This document shows, in pieces, positions 25,709-34,331 of a DNA stretch of 64,000 bases. This DNA is from Streptomyces sp. NBC_01717. Lineage in GTDB: Bacteria > Actinomycetota > Actinomycetes > Streptomycetales > Streptomycetaceae. The notes under the pieces were generated by a model. It worked only from the letters and a program-made list of their open reading frames with translations. It made no database searches and was not told the DNA's origin. The number at the start of each line of letters is the position of its first letter. The stretch's first letter is position 1. A program made the translations under genes and the position numbers. The stretch covers positions 2,666,001 through 2,730,000 of the forward strand of contig NZ_CP109178.1 of NCBI RefSeq assembly GCF_036248255.1, in the 5' to 3' direction.

Positions 25709-28700
25709 GTGCCGCTCCCCCATGACCTCGCCCTCCCGCGGCCGCGTTCCGCCGCACGGCGCGGCGCTGTCGTCCTGGCCCTGGCCACCGCCCTCAGCAT
25801 CGGCGCCGGGATGATGACGACCGCCCAGGCGCTCGCCCCCGAGCACCTGATGCCGGTGACCACCGGTACGCCCAAGCCCGGTGCCCCCGTCCAGGGCCTG
25901 ATCCCCAGCGCCCCCGGTCAGTCCATCATCACCCGTGAGACCCGCACGCCGATCGCACCGGGGCTCAACCTGACCCACTTCGACCGCTTCGAGACCGACG
26001 GCTGGGTGCGCGGGCAGGTGCTCGTCGCGAACCTCGCCGAGAAGCGGCTGAAGGTGGACTACATCTCCTCCGGGACGGTCACCGGCAAGTCCCGCGTGAC
26101 CGAGCAGGCCGAGCACACGGGGGCGATCGCCGCGATCAACGGCGACTACTTCGACATGAACGACACCGAGGCCCCGATCGGCGCGGCGGTGTCACGCGAG
26201 GACGGCCTCATCAACTCGCCCACCGAGGGGCGAAATCAGGCCGTCGCCATCGGCGCGGACGGACTCGGCAGGCTCGCCCAGGTGTTCCTGCAGGGCGAGG
26301 TCACGATCGGCGGCGGTCAGCCCCTGAGACTCTCCGGTGTCAACTCTCCCACTCTGGCCTCTGACGGCATCGGCCTGTTCACCGACCAGTGGGGCGCATC
26401 GCCGCGCACCAAGCCGGTCAGCGGCGCCGACCGGATCACCGAGGTCTGGCTGCGGGACGGCAAGGTCACCGAGGTGCACACCTCCGTCAGCAGCAAGCAG
26501 GTACCGGCGGGCACCAGCGTGCTGCTCGGCCGGGAGGCCGGCGCCGACGCGCTGGCCGGTCTCATACCGGGCGACACCGTCGACGTCGCGTACCGTCCAC
26601 GCGCCGACTTCGGCGACGTGGCGGTCGCGGTCGGCGGCGGCCAGGTCCTGGTCGAGGACGGCGTGGTGAAGCACTACACCGACGGCGACACCGTCACCGC
26701 CACCTCACGGACCGGCGTGGGCTTTTCCGCCGACGGCCGCACGATGTATCTGGTCGCGATCGACGGCAAACAGACCGACAGCCGTGGCATGGACCTCAAC
26801 GAACTCGGCGCCTTCATGAAGGGCCTCGGCGCCGTGAACGCCCTCAACATGGACGGCGGCGGCTCGACCACCATGGCCGCCCGGCTGCCCGGCGAGAGCC
26901 GGACCGGCCTCATCAGCAGCCCCTCGGACGGCTCGGAGCGGGAGGTCGCCAACGGGCTCGGCCTCTTCGCCGCCCCCGGGTCCGGCACCCTGCACGGATT
27001 CCGCGTCCTGCCCACGCTGACCGCCGACGGCTCCAACAAGATCTTCCCCGGACTTCGCCGCACCGTGCGCGCCCGCGCCCACGACGAGACGTACGCGCCG
27101 GTGCCCGCTGGGCGCGTGCACTGGCGCGAGGAACACCGAGGTGACGGCAGCGTCTCGGTCGACGCGGGCAACGACGGCACGGCCGTGGTCACCGGCCGGC
27201 GCTCCGGCATAACCCGGATAACGGCCTCGGGCGGTCACCGGGCGGAGGGCACAACCGAGCTGACCGTGCTCGCACCCGCCGTGCGGATCGCGCCGAGCAG
27301 CGGGCTGGTGGCACTCGACGCCGCCGGGGACACCGCCCGCCTCACCGTCACCGGCTACGACGCCCTCGGTGACTCCGCCCCCATCGAGGCGTCCGACATC
27401 AAGGTCACCGGTGGCGACGGCGTGGTCGCCCTGGACAGCGCGACGGACGGGACGTTCACCGTACGCGGCCTGACCGACGGCGCCTCCACGACGCTGCACC
27501 TCACCGTCGGGAAGATGACCACCGACGTGGCCGTCACCGTCGGTCTCTCCGAGAAGACCTTCGCGGACCTGTCGGACGCGGCCTCCTGGACCTCGGCGAA
27601 CGACCGCGCCCCCGGCGGATCGGTCACCCCGGCCGAAGGTCATGACGGCGCGCCCGGCGTGAAGCTGACGTACGACTTCACCCGGTCCACGGCCACTCGC
27701 GGCCAGTACGCCGTGCCGCCGCAGCAGATCCAGCTGCCCGGCCAGCCGCAGGCCGTCACCATGTGGATCAACGGCGACGGCAACGGCGCGTGGCCGCGGC
27801 TGCAGTACCGCACCGCCGCCGGTGTCACCGCCAACCTCGACGGCCCGCTCATCAACTGGACCGGATGGCGGAAGGTCGACTTCCCGGTGCCCGTCGGCAC
27901 CCCCTACCCACTGACCTTCCAGCGGGTGCGGCTGCTGGAGACCAGTGCGACCCGCTCCTACACCGGCCAGGTCACCGTCAGCGACCTGAAGGTCAAGGTC
28001 GCCCCTGACGTGGAGCTGCCCGTCCAGCCGAAGGTCGCCGACCCGGTGGTCGTCACCAACGGCACCGTCGACGACCGCCCGCTGCGTGTGGCGGTCATGT
28101 CCGACGCCCAGTTCGTCGCACGTGACCCGGAGAGCCCGCTGGTGCAGGCCGCCCGCCGGACGCTGGCCGAGATCGCGGACGCCAAACCCGATCTGCTGGT
28201 CATCAACGGCGACCTCGTCGACGAGGGTTCGACGGCCGACTTCACGCTGGCCCGCAAACTCCTGGACGAGTTCGACGCCCGCACCGGGGGGAAGATCCCC
28301 TGGCACTACGTTCCCGGCAACCACGAGGTGATGGGCCCCGGCACCACGGTCAACTTCAAGGCCGAGTTCGGGGACACCACGTCCGTCTTCGACGCCGAGG
28401 GCACCCGCTTCATCACCCTGGACTCCTCCAGCGGCACCCTGCGTGGCGGCGGCTTCGCCCAGCTCCAGATGCTGCACGACCAGCTCGCCGCGGCGGAAAC
28501 GGATCGTTCCGTCAGCGGTGTCGTGGTGTTCGAGCACCACCCCACCGAGGACCCGCTGCCGGACAAGGCCAGCCAGCTGGGCGACCGCAAGGAGGCCGCA
28601 CTCGTCGAGCAGTGGCTCGCCGATTTCCGGGCCAAGGGTCACAAATCCGCCGCGTTCGTCTCCGGCCACGTCGGCGCCTTCTCCGCCACGTCGATGGACG

Positions 28701-29179
28701 GCGTCCCGTACCTGGTCAACGGGAACTCCGGCAAGAATCCGGCCAGCACGCCCGACAACGGCGGCTTCACCGGCTGGACGATGCTGGGCATCGACCCGCG
28801 GAACGGCCGGATCGACGACCCGTTCGACGTCCCCACGCGCGAGTCCGAGACCTGGCTGCGTGGAGAGGTGCACGTGCGCACCGACGCGGTGGACCTCAGC
28901 GCGCCGGAAACCCTCAAGGCCGGCGACCGGTCCCGCGCGTCGGCGACGGTCACCCAGGACGGCGATCGCACCGTCCCGGTGGCCTGGCCGGTCAGCGCCA
29001 CATGGGCCGGCACCCGGGTGGAGGTGACCGGGACCGGGTACGACCACCGCGGCGGCGCCGCCGTCGTCTCCTACGACCCGGCTTCCGGAACGCTCACCGC
29101 ACTGCGTTCAGGCACCGCGGTCCTGCGCGTGACCGTCAACGGCAGGACGACGGAGCGGACCATCACGGTCGGGCGCTGA
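25709..29179 (+). CDS. Secreted phosphodiester glycosidase / calcineurin-like phosphoesterase fusion
   Basis: This 1156-aa exported protein begins at a GTG behind GAAGGA. A signal peptide with basic N-region and AVVLALATALSIGAG core precedes an Ala-x-Ala-type cleavage region. Residues about 80-430 form a NAGPA-type phosphodiester glycosidase domain (AAINGDYFDMN, ALNMDGGGSTTM). Big-type Ig-like and galactose-binding-like beta segments follow. Residues about 795-1030 form a calcineurin-like metallophosphatase with NGDLVDEG, PGNHEVMGPG, FEHHP and SGHVGAF. Both catalytic halves act on phosphodiesters or phosphomonoesters, so it probably scavenges phosphate from cell-wall polymers or other extracellular phosphodiesters. 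It is not obviously part of the biosynthetic cluster. Confidence 0.85.
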   Translation: MPLPHDLALPRPRSAARRGAVVLALATALSIGAGMMTTAQALAPEHLMPVTTGTPKPGAPVQGLIPSAPGQSIITRETRTPIAPGLNLTHFDRFETDGWVRGQVLVANLAEKRLKVDYISSGTVTGKSRVTEQAEHTGAIAAINGDYFDMNDTEAPIGAAVSREDGLINSPTEGRNQAVAIGADGLGRLAQVFLQGEVTIGGGQPLRLSGVNSPTLASDGIGLFTDQWGASPRTKPVSGADRITEVWLRDGKVTEVHTSVSSKQVPAGTSVLLGREAGADALAGLIPGDTVDVAYRPRADFGDVAVAVGGGQVLVEDGVVKHYTDGDTVTATSRTGVGFSADGRTMYLVAIDGKQTDSRGMDLNELGAFMKGLGAVNALNMDGGGSTTMAARLPGESRTGLISSPSDGSEREVANGLGLFAAPGSGTLHGFRVLPTLTADGSNKIFPGLRRTVRARAHDETYAPVPAGRVHWREEHRGDGSVSVDAGNDGTAVVTGRRSGITRITASGGHRAEGTTELTVLAPAVRIAPSSGLVALDAAGDTARLTVTGYDALGDSAPIEASDIKVTGGDGVVALDSATDGTFTVRGLTDGASTTLHLTVGKMTTDVAVTVGLSEKTFADLSDAASWTSANDRAPGGSVTPAEGHDGAPGVKLTYDFTRSTATRGQYAVPPQQIQLPGQPQAVTMWINGDGNGAWPRLQYRTAAGVTANLDGPLINWTGWRKVDFPVPVGTPYPLTFQRVRLLETSATRSYTGQVTVSDLKVKVAPDVELPVQPKVADPVVVTNGTVDDRPLRVAVMSDAQFVARDPESPLVQAARRTLAEIADAKPDLLVINGDLVDEGSTADFTLARKLLDEFDARTGGKIPWHYVPGNHEVMGPGTTVNFKAEFGDTTSVFDAEGTRFITLDSSSGTLRGGGFAQLQMLHDQLAAAETDRSVSGVVVFEHHPTEDPLPDKASQLGDRKEAALVEQWLADFRAKGHKSAAFVSGHVGAFSATSMDGVPYLVNGNSGKNPASTPDNGGFTGWTMLGIDPRNGRIDDPFDVPTRESETWLRGEVHVRTDAVDLSAPETLKAGDRSRASATVTQDGDRTVPVAWPVSATWAGTRVEVTGTGYDHRGGAAVVSYDPASGTLTALRSGTAVLRVTVNGRTTERTITVGR

Positions 29180-29186
29180 CCCCCTA

Positions 29187-29231
29187 CCTGACCCCGGGTG
29201 CGCCGCCTCCGGCGAGGCACCTGGGGTCAGG
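29187..29231. terminator. Long hairpin terminator
   Basis: CCTGACCCC (29187-29195) and its following GGGTGC pair with GGCACC and GGGGTCAGG up to 29231, directly after the stop of the secreted phosphoesterase gene. The stem is long and GC-rich with a small interior mismatch. Confidence 0.75.
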
Positions 29232-29283
29232 AACCTGACGCCTCATCAGGACGATGATCCAAGCGCGCACACAAAACCGCAGG

Positions 29284-29354
29284 TCAGGCGCCCTTCTCAG
29301 CAGGCTCCAGGATCGCCACGCACCCCACATGATGCGTCATCGAAATCATGTCGC
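29284..29354 (-). pseudogene. 3'-end fragment of a TrmA/RlmD-type RNA methyltransferase (scar 1)
   Basis: On the minus strand this reads MTHHVGCVAILEPAEKGA followed by a stop at 29284-29286, with DMIS before it. That is the characteristic C-terminus (F/I-P-MTHHVECVA) of TrmA/RlmD uracil-5 RNA methyltransferases, with Glu changed to Gly. Only the last ~23 codons are present. Two more copies in the same orientation lie at 31282 and 63944. This looks like an attachment-site scar, not a gene. Confidence 0.7.
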
Positions 29355-29698
29355 TGGAATTGGAGACGGGAGAAAGCACAGGTCAGGCGAGGTTTTGCTG
29401 CCTCGGGGGCGGCCAGTGAGGCAGCCGGAGCGCCGAACGAGCGTCACGGCCCGGCACGCTCCTCGGCGGCGACTGACCGTGCCGTACGGCAGCCCGTCGT
29501 CGGCGCGGACATCAGTGAACTGAACGCAGGTGAGCGGCGGTTCCGCTCCAGCCACGCCGCAACGACCGGAGACCTCGGGCTCCCGGCCGGCACAAGACGG
29601 AGTCTCCGCTGGAGCGCCGAAGTCGCCCACCAGTCTGTTGACGGCCTGCCCGAAACCGGATCAGCGGCCCCGGTAGTCGCTGGCTGGTCCCAGTGTCG
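29355..29698. other. Non-coding stretch beside scar 1
   Basis: About 340 bases with no credible gene. Just after the methyltransferase fragment lies AAAGCACAGGTCAGGCGAGG, and scar 2 is followed by a similar AAAAGACCAGGTCAGAGC, so the shared sequence extends past the coding scar. No integrase gene is present. Confidence 0.4.
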
Positions 29699-29720
29699 CG
29701 TCAATGATGGTATTTTCTGC
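29699..29720 (+). promoter_or_regulatory. Promoter-like motif shared by two neighbouring genes (copy 1)
   Basis: CGTCAATGATGGTATTTTCTGC lies 41-62 bases upstream of the membrane-protein start at 29761. A very similar CGTCAA-N6-GGTATTCTGTGC precedes the metallophosphoesterase gene at 30292. The shared GGTATTnT element could be a -10 region. Confidence 0.4.
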
Positions 29721-29760
29721 CGCCGATTGACCTTGCCCACGACATCTCAGGGGGACCCCG

Positions 29761-30150
29761 ATGACCACTCCGCCGCCCGGCCAGAACCCGTACAGACACC
29801 CCGCCGCCCCGGCCCCCGCCCGCCGCTGGAGCGTCAAGCGCGTCCTCAAGGGAGTCGTCAGCGTCGTCGTGGTCGGTGTCGTCGTATACGGCGGCTACAC
29901 GACCTGGTTCGGGGGCGCCGCGACCGCCAACGCGGGTGATTGCCTGCACGCCGGCAACGCGGCGGCCACCGCGGTGATATCCGTCGGCGATCCCGAGTTC
30001 GAGATCGTGGACTGCGGCACACCCGAAGCCCAGTTCAAGGTCGCCAGCCGCGCCTCCGGCACGGACGGAACCTGCGACGACCAGTACCAGCGCTACACCC
30101 AGGGCGGCGCGGGCCGGGACTTCACCCTCTGCCTCGAACCCCTCAAGTGA
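29761..30150 (+). CDS. Small membrane-anchored protein (LppU-like)
   Basis: This 129-aa protein has a short Pro-rich cytoplasmic start (MTTPPPGQNPYRHP), one membrane segment (VLKGVVSVVVVGVVVYGGY) and an external domain with four Cys residues that could form two disulfides (DCLHAG, VDCGTPEAQ, GTCDDQ, TLCLEP). The layout matches the LppU/SCO3897-like family of actinobacterial membrane proteins, whose function is unknown. It has its own promoter-like motif and a strong terminator behind it, so it is probably monocistronic. Confidence 0.7.
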   Translation: MTTPPPGQNPYRHPAAPAPARRWSVKRVLKGVVSVVVVGVVVYGGYTTWFGGAATANAGDCLHAGNAAATAVISVGDPEFEIVDCGTPEAQFKVASRASGTDGTCDDQYQRYTQGGAGRDFTLCLEPLK

Positions 30151-30172
30151 GCCCTCACACAACGGGGTGAGG

Positions 30173-30201
30173 TTCCTGGCGCCGGCCGCCGGCGCCAGGA
30201 A
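30173..30201. terminator. Strong hairpin terminator
   Basis: TTCCTGGCGCCGG and CCGGCGCCAGGAA form a perfect 13-bp stem with a 3-base loop, 23 bases after the stop of the membrane-protein gene. Confidence 0.8.
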
Positions 30202-30264
30202 CTTCACGGCACCGCGCCGCGCGTCGTCAGGTGCCGCAAGGTCGCCGTGGCAGTAGTGACGCTC

Positions 30265-30287
30265 CGTCAAAGCGACGGTATTCTGTG
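30265..30287 (+). promoter_or_regulatory. Promoter-like motif shared by two neighbouring genes (copy 2)
   Basis: CCGTCAAAGCGACGGTATTC followed by TGT lies only a few bases before the metallophosphoesterase ATG at 30292. It matches the element at 29699-29720. The short distance suggests a very short leader or leaderless message. Confidence 0.4.
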
Positions 30288-30291
30288 CGGG

Positions 30292-31176
30292 ATGCGGATC
30301 CTTCACATATCCGACATCCACATCGGCCCCTCCGAGGCGTCCAACTCCCGCGGCATCAACGCCAGGGAGTCACTGCGCCGGATGCTCACCGACCTGGAGA
30401 CCGTCCCGGACGTCGACGTCGTCGTCGTCAGCGGGGACGTCGCCGACGACGGCTCCGTGGAGGCGTACACGGCGGCGCGCCGCATGGTGCGGGGGTTCGC
30501 CCTCCGCAAACGGGCCGCCGTGGTCTTCTGCACCGGCAACCACGACGAGCGCGGGGCTTTCGCCAAGGTGCTGGGCAGCGGACACCTCGGCGCCGACGGG
30601 AGCGACCTGGCCGCGACGGTGGTCGACTCCCCCGAGGGCGAGCGTGGCGCGGCGAGCGTCATCGGCGGCCGCCGCTTCATCACGCTCGACTCACTCGTCC
30701 CCGGCAAGGTGTACGGCCGGATCGGCGCGCGCCAACTCGACTGGCTGCGCGCGGTACTGGCCGTGCCCGCGCCCCACGGGTCCGTGGTGGTCCTCCACCA
30801 CCCGCCGGTTGCCCTCGGCGTCGAGGTCCAGAAAGCCCTGGGGCTGCAGAACGGCTCCGATCTGGCGGACGCCGTACGCGGCACCGATGTACGGCTCGTC
30901 CTCTCCGGCCACTTCCACCTGCAGCTCTTCGGCCACCTGGCGTCGGTCCCGGTGTGGGTGACCCCCGGGGTCCTCAGCCGCGTCGACCTCACCGGACCGC
31001 CGGGGACCGAGCGGGCCGTTCGCGGGGCCTCGGCGACCCTCGTCGACCTCGACGGTCCCCACGCCCCGCTGTTCCACGTGCTCCACGCACGTGACCCGCG
31101 GGCGGGCGAGACGGTGTACGAACTCGACCGCGAACAGCTCCGCTCGGTCATCGACCGGCTGGGCCCCGGCGCCTGA
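30292..31176 (+). CDS. Cytoplasmic calcineurin-like metallophosphoesterase
   Basis: This 294-aa metallophosphoesterase has the complete motif set: DIHIG (DxH), SGDVADDG (GDxxD), TGNHDERG (GNHD), LHHPP and SGHFHLQLFGH (GHxH). These residues bind the two metals. Proteins of this shape often hydrolyse cyclic nucleotides (CpdA-like) or other phosphodiesters. It has no signal peptide. The ATG at 30292 lacks a clear Shine-Dalgarno and is close to the promoter-like motif. Its substrate is unknown. Confidence 0.88.
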   Translation: MRILHISDIHIGPSEASNSRGINARESLRRMLTDLETVPDVDVVVVSGDVADDGSVEAYTAARRMVRGFALRKRAAVVFCTGNHDERGAFAKVLGSGHLGADGSDLAATVVDSPEGERGAASVIGGRRFITLDSLVPGKVYGRIGARQLDWLRAVLAVPAPHGSVVVLHHPPVALGVEVQKALGLQNGSDLADAVRGTDVRLVLSGHFHLQLFGHLASVPVWVTPGVLSRVDLTGPPGTERAVRGASATLVDLDGPHAPLFHVLHARDPRAGETVYELDREQLRSVIDRLGPGA

Positions 31177-31281
31177 TCAGGGGCCAGGAGCCGGTGCGCC
31201 AGCTCACCGTCGGCACGGTCCTGAAGCCCGGACGTACCCTGACCGTGTGCCGACGACCAATACGCGCCACAAAACCGCAGG

Positions 31282-31350
31282 TCAGGCGCCCTTCTCAGCA
31301 GGCTCAAGGATCGCCACGCACTCCACGTGGTGCGTCATCGGAAAGATGTC
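31282..31350 (-). pseudogene. 3'-end fragment of a TrmA/RlmD-type RNA methyltransferase (scar 2)
   Basis: The minus strand reads DIFPMTHHVECVAILEPAE plus KGA and a stop at 31282-31284, an exact family C-terminus. Nothing upstream of DIFP belongs to the gene. It is nearly identical to scar 1 (29284) and to the true gene end at 63944, all in the same orientation. It therefore looks like an attR/attL-type remnant. The conjugation relic starts within 300 bases of it. Confidence 0.75.
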
Positions 31351-31559
31351 AGCCTGAACACGTCACAGAAAAGACCAGGTCAGAGCCTCCTTCTAGGCTC
31401 ATCGTGCTCTGTGCGGGTACCCAGAGCGTCAAACGAGCGTCAAGACGCTACCGACTCAGGGAGGGGCCCGGGATAGGGACGAAGGCCCCGGTGTGGGCCA
31501 AGCTCCACCGCTTGGCCTACGACGAACCCGGCCCCGGGGCGAGTTGGACTGCTCCCACT

Positions 31560-31959
31560 GTGCGAACTGGGGACAGGAATCGGCTTCTGGGCGCCGGGAA
31601 CCGGGGACCGGGACTCGACGTCGCCGGGGACCGCGGACCAGCCGTCGAACCGAGGACCGACACCACCACCGCTGGGGACCAGGGGCCGGGGACCGTACAC
31701 ACCAGGGACCGGGGATCCGCCAGCGAGGATCGGGAGCGTGAGGCGAAGGAGCAACGTGCCGTGGAGGAGCTGGTGGCGAAGGTTCGTCCGCACGTGCCCG
31801 CGCTGCTGAAGCGGGACGGCAACGAGGCCGTCACCCGAGTCCAACTGCATGAGATCATCCGCCGCGAAGGACTCGTGGGCGGCCGAAACGACGGCTGGGA
31901 CTCGTCCTGTGTCGCAGCTGCGCAGCACGCCCACGACCACGAGCAGGAGCAATACGTGA
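31560..31959 (+). pseudogene. Frameshifted C-terminal part of a SpdB/DUF2637-like conjugation protein
   Basis: After a low-complexity Gly/Asp/Arg/Thr linker the frame reads ELVAKVRPHVPALLKRDGNE and QLHEIIRREGLVGGRND, which I associate with the cytoplasmic C-terminal domain of DUF2637/Spd-type spread proteins of Streptomyces plasmids and integrative elements. After GGRND the frame is lost. Two single-base deletions would restore RLGLVL and then QLRSTPTTTSRSNT ending at 31957-31959. The N-terminal membrane part is missing. The family link is from memory of such elements; the frameshift is seen in the sequence. Confidence 0.5.
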
Positions 31960-32447
31960 GGACCTGCCGCCGCTTCGTCCGGATTCGCGACGAGTTCGAG
32001 CGCGAGATCGCCGCGCTGAACAGCCGCGCACACAGCCATGCCGACGAAGTGTCGGCGGAAATCAGCGCCGCCCACGCGCGAAACGCCCGACAGCAGATGG
32101 CCAAAGCGCTCGCCAAAGCACGTCAGCCGTTGCCCCGCGTGCGGCTGACTCGCCCCCGAAACCCGCAGCTCATCCCCTCATTCAGCACTCTGGTGGCCCG
32201 GCGGCATACCGGGCCACCAGCCCCTCACCTACGAAGGAGAACACCGCGCCGCAGTCCACCAGCGCCCGCCTTCGGAGAACACCTCGTCCGGGCATTCCTG
32301 CACACTTTCGTGCAGTTCGGGCTGATGACGCTCTGCGCATCAGTCAACTACACACGACCTTCCCCTCGTAGCGTAGACACCTTGACTGCAGGGGAAGTTG
32401 GGAGTCATGGCGGAGAAGAGGCCGAAGTTCCACGTGGAGTTCCGTGA
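31956..32447 (+). CDS. Hypothetical protein from the conjugative-element relic, 3' end overwritten
   Basis: A GTG at 31956 overlaps the restored stop of the Spd-like relic (GTGA), the usual coupling in such operons. It begins VRTCRRFVRIRDEFEREIAA and continues as a charged helical stretch (EISAAHARNARQQMAKALAK). After about residue 85 the composition changes to Arg/Pro-rich and the frame runs into the IS3 remnant, so the true C-terminus is probably lost. I do not recognise the family. Confidence 0.35.
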   Translation: MRTCRRFVRIRDEFEREIAALNSRAHSHADEVSAEISAAHARNARQQMAKALAKARQPLPRVRLTRPRNPQLIPSFSTLVARRHTGPPAPHLRRRTPRRSPPAPAFGEHLVRAFLHTFVQFGLMTLCASVNYTRPSPRSVDTLTAGEVGSHGGEEAEVPRGVP

Positions 32448-32574
32448 GGGGGCCGTGCGGATTGTTGCGCTGGTCCGGTTGCGCCGATTGGACGCGGAGA
32501 AGAGCAAGCGGATCAGGGAGCTGGAGATGGAGCGTGATGTCCTCAAACGCTGCATGGTTCTGTGGGTGAAGTAG
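32407..32574 (+). pseudogene. IS3 OrfA remnant (internally deleted)
   Basis: This 55-codon frame starts MAEKRPKFHVEFREGAVRIV, the beginning of an IS3 OrfA helix-turn-helix, and ends RELEMERDVLKRCMVLWVK, its leucine-zipper end. The middle ~40 residues, including most of the HTH, are deleted. Confidence 0.7.
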
Positions 32575-32591
32575 CTGAGGGGGAACCGGCA

Positions 32592-32937
32592 TTGCTCGTC
32601 AGGGTGATCAGCGACTAGAGGACCGAGTACGGCATCCCGCACACCGTCGCCTGCCGCGCGTTGGGCCTGTCGGAGGCATGGTTCTACAAGTGGCGCCGGG
32701 GTCCGGCCGAGCCGACGAAACGCGAGGTCAGGAGGGCGCGATGGGAGGAGAGGATCATGCACTTCTTTCGTGAGTCGGGCGACACGTATGGCTCGCCGCG
32801 GATCACGCTGGACCTGTGGGCCGAGGGCTGGCAGGTGTCGATGAACACCGTCGCCGAGATCATGGCCGACCTGGGCTCGCAGGGCCGTAAGCCGCCGCGT
32901 CGGCGTCGCTCACTGACCCGGCAGGGCAAGAGCCGCT
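32592..32937 (+). pseudogene. IS3 OrfB remnant (HTH_21 part only)
   Basis: The frame reads RTEYGIPHTVACRALGLSEA, WFYKWRRG and DTYGSPRITLDLWAEGWQVS, the N-terminal domain of IS3 OrfB. A TAG stop interrupts it just before RTEYG. The match ends at SLTRQGK; the integrase core that should follow is missing. Confidence 0.7.
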
Positions 32938-33078
32938 CCACCCACTCGCCGGGCTTGCCGTGCGAGAGGAAGCACCCACCGTACGGCTCGAAGGTGCCCT
33001 GCACGCGCTCGATGTACTCCAGAACTCGGCGTGCACCGGGAGCGTGGGACGCAGAACGGCTATGCCGTAGGCGATCAT
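32936..33078 (-). pseudogene. DUF1330-like gene fragment cut by the IS3 remnant
   Basis: On the minus strand MIAYGIAVLRPTLPVHAE is followed, after a frameshift, by VLEYIERVQGTFEPYGG and LSHGKPGEWVE. This resembles the N-terminal half of DUF1330 proteins (ferredoxin-like fold, function unknown). It stops abruptly where the IS3 sequence begins, so the insertion or a later deletion removed the rest. Confidence 0.45.
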
Positions 33079-33169
33079 CGGCGAGCCCTCCTCGAGATCT
33101 TGTGGATATGGGCGATCCTGCCGGAGCCCGGGGAGGGCGTCGATTACCCGCTTGGTAAAGCCGCGAAAC

Positions 33170-34222
33170 TCAGATCGTCGCCGTGTCGATCACGAAGCGG
33201 TAGCGCACGTCCGAGGCGAGGACACGCTCGTACGCCTCGTTGATCCGGCTCGCCTCGATCAGCTCGATCTCGGCACCGAGGTCGTGCTCCGCGCAGAAGT
33301 CGAGCATCTCCTGGGTCTCGGCGATGCCGCCGATCATCGAACCGGCGAGGGTCTTGTTGCCGCCGATCAAGGAGAACAGGTTCAGGGCGACGGGCTCCTC
33401 GGGGGCGCCTACGTTCACCAGGGCGCCGCCCGTCTTCAGCAGGCTCAGGTACGCGCCGAAGTCCAGGGGCGCCGACACTGTGGAGAGGATGATGTCGAAG
33501 GTACCGGCCAGGTTCTCGAAGGTGGCGGGGTCGCTGGTGGCGTAGTAGTGGTCGGCGCCCAGCTTCAGGCCGTCGTCCTTCTTGCGCAGCGACTGGGAGA
33601 GGACCGTGACCTCGGCGCCGAGGGCGTGCGCGATCTTGACGGCCATGTGGCCGAGGCCGCCCAGGCCGACCACGGCGACCTTCTTGCCGGGGGCCGCGCC
33701 CCAGTGCTTGAGCGGGGAGTACGTGGTGATGCCGGCGCAGAGCAGTGGCGCGGCCACGTCCAGGGACAGCCCGTCCGGTATGCGGACGGTGAAGTTCTCG
33801 TCGACGACGACCTTCTGTGAGTAGCCGCCGTAGGTGGGCTCGCCGTCGCGGCCGATGGCGTTGTACGTGCCGACGTTCCCGCGCATGCAGTGCTGCTCCT
33901 GCCCGGCCTTGCAGTTCTCGCACTCGCGGCAGGAGTCGACCATGCAGCCGACGCCGACCCTGTCTCCGACCTTGAACTTCGTCACGCCGGAGCCGACCTC
34001 GCCGACGACGCCGGCGATCTCGTGGCCGGGCACCATCGGGAAGATGGCCTCGCCCCAGCCCTCGCGGGCCTGGTGAATGTCGGAGTGGCAGATGCCGGCG
34101 AACTTGATGTCGATCAGGACGTCGAACTCGCCGACTGTGCGGCGCTCGATGGTGGTGCGCTCCAACGGGGCCTTGGCGCTGGGGGCGGCATATGCAGCAA
34201 CAGTCGTGGTCATGCTCTCCAC
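33170..34222 (-). CDS. Zinc-dependent alcohol dehydrogenase (YahK/CAD-like)
   Basis: This 350-aa medium-chain dehydrogenase has the catalytic zinc set GICHSDIH (Cys, His) with GHEIAGVV (His-Glu), the structural-zinc cluster [20 protein letters not shown] (four Cys) and the Rossmann turn [11 protein letters not shown]. The pattern fits NADPH-dependent aldehyde reductases of the YahK/cinnamyl alcohol dehydrogenase group, which reduce a wide range of aldehydes. A GTG at 34222 lies closest to GAGGAGG; ATG at 34213 is the alternative. It is divergent from an XRE regulator, which probably controls it. Confidence 0.92.
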   Translation of the reverse strand: MESMTTTVAAYAAPSAKAPLERTTIERRTVGEFDVLIDIKFAGICHSDIHQAREGWGEAIFPMVPGHEIAGVVGEVGSGVTKFKVGDRVGVGCMVDSCRECENCKAGQEQHCMRGNVGTYNAIGRDGEPTYGGYSQKVVVDENFTVRIPDGLSLDVAAPLLCAGITTYSPLKHWGAAPGKKVAVVGLGGLGHMAVKIAHALGAEVTVLSQSLRKKDDGLKLGADHYYATSDPATFENLAGTFDIILSTVSAPLDFGAYLSLLKTGGALVNVGAPEEPVALNLFSLIGGNKTLAGSMIGGIAETQEMLDFCAEHDLGAEIELIEASRINEAYERVLASDVRYRFVIDTATI

Positions 34223-34331
34223 AGTGCCTCCTCACAGCCGGTTCACCCAGGTCACCGCTGTGCGTACATCCAGTGGTCCTGCTACTGACGGGGTCAGGCT
34301 CCTGGTCGTAGGACCGGGAATACTTGGTGTC

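Larger units (their letters stand above)
32350..32937 (+). mobile_element. Degenerate IS3-family insertion sequence
   Basis: OrfA- and OrfB-like pieces of an IS3-family transposase lie in order but are internally deleted, interrupted by a stop and truncated at the 3' end. The catalytic DDE domain is absent, so it cannot move by itself. Exact ends and inverted repeats were not found. Confidence 0.7.
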
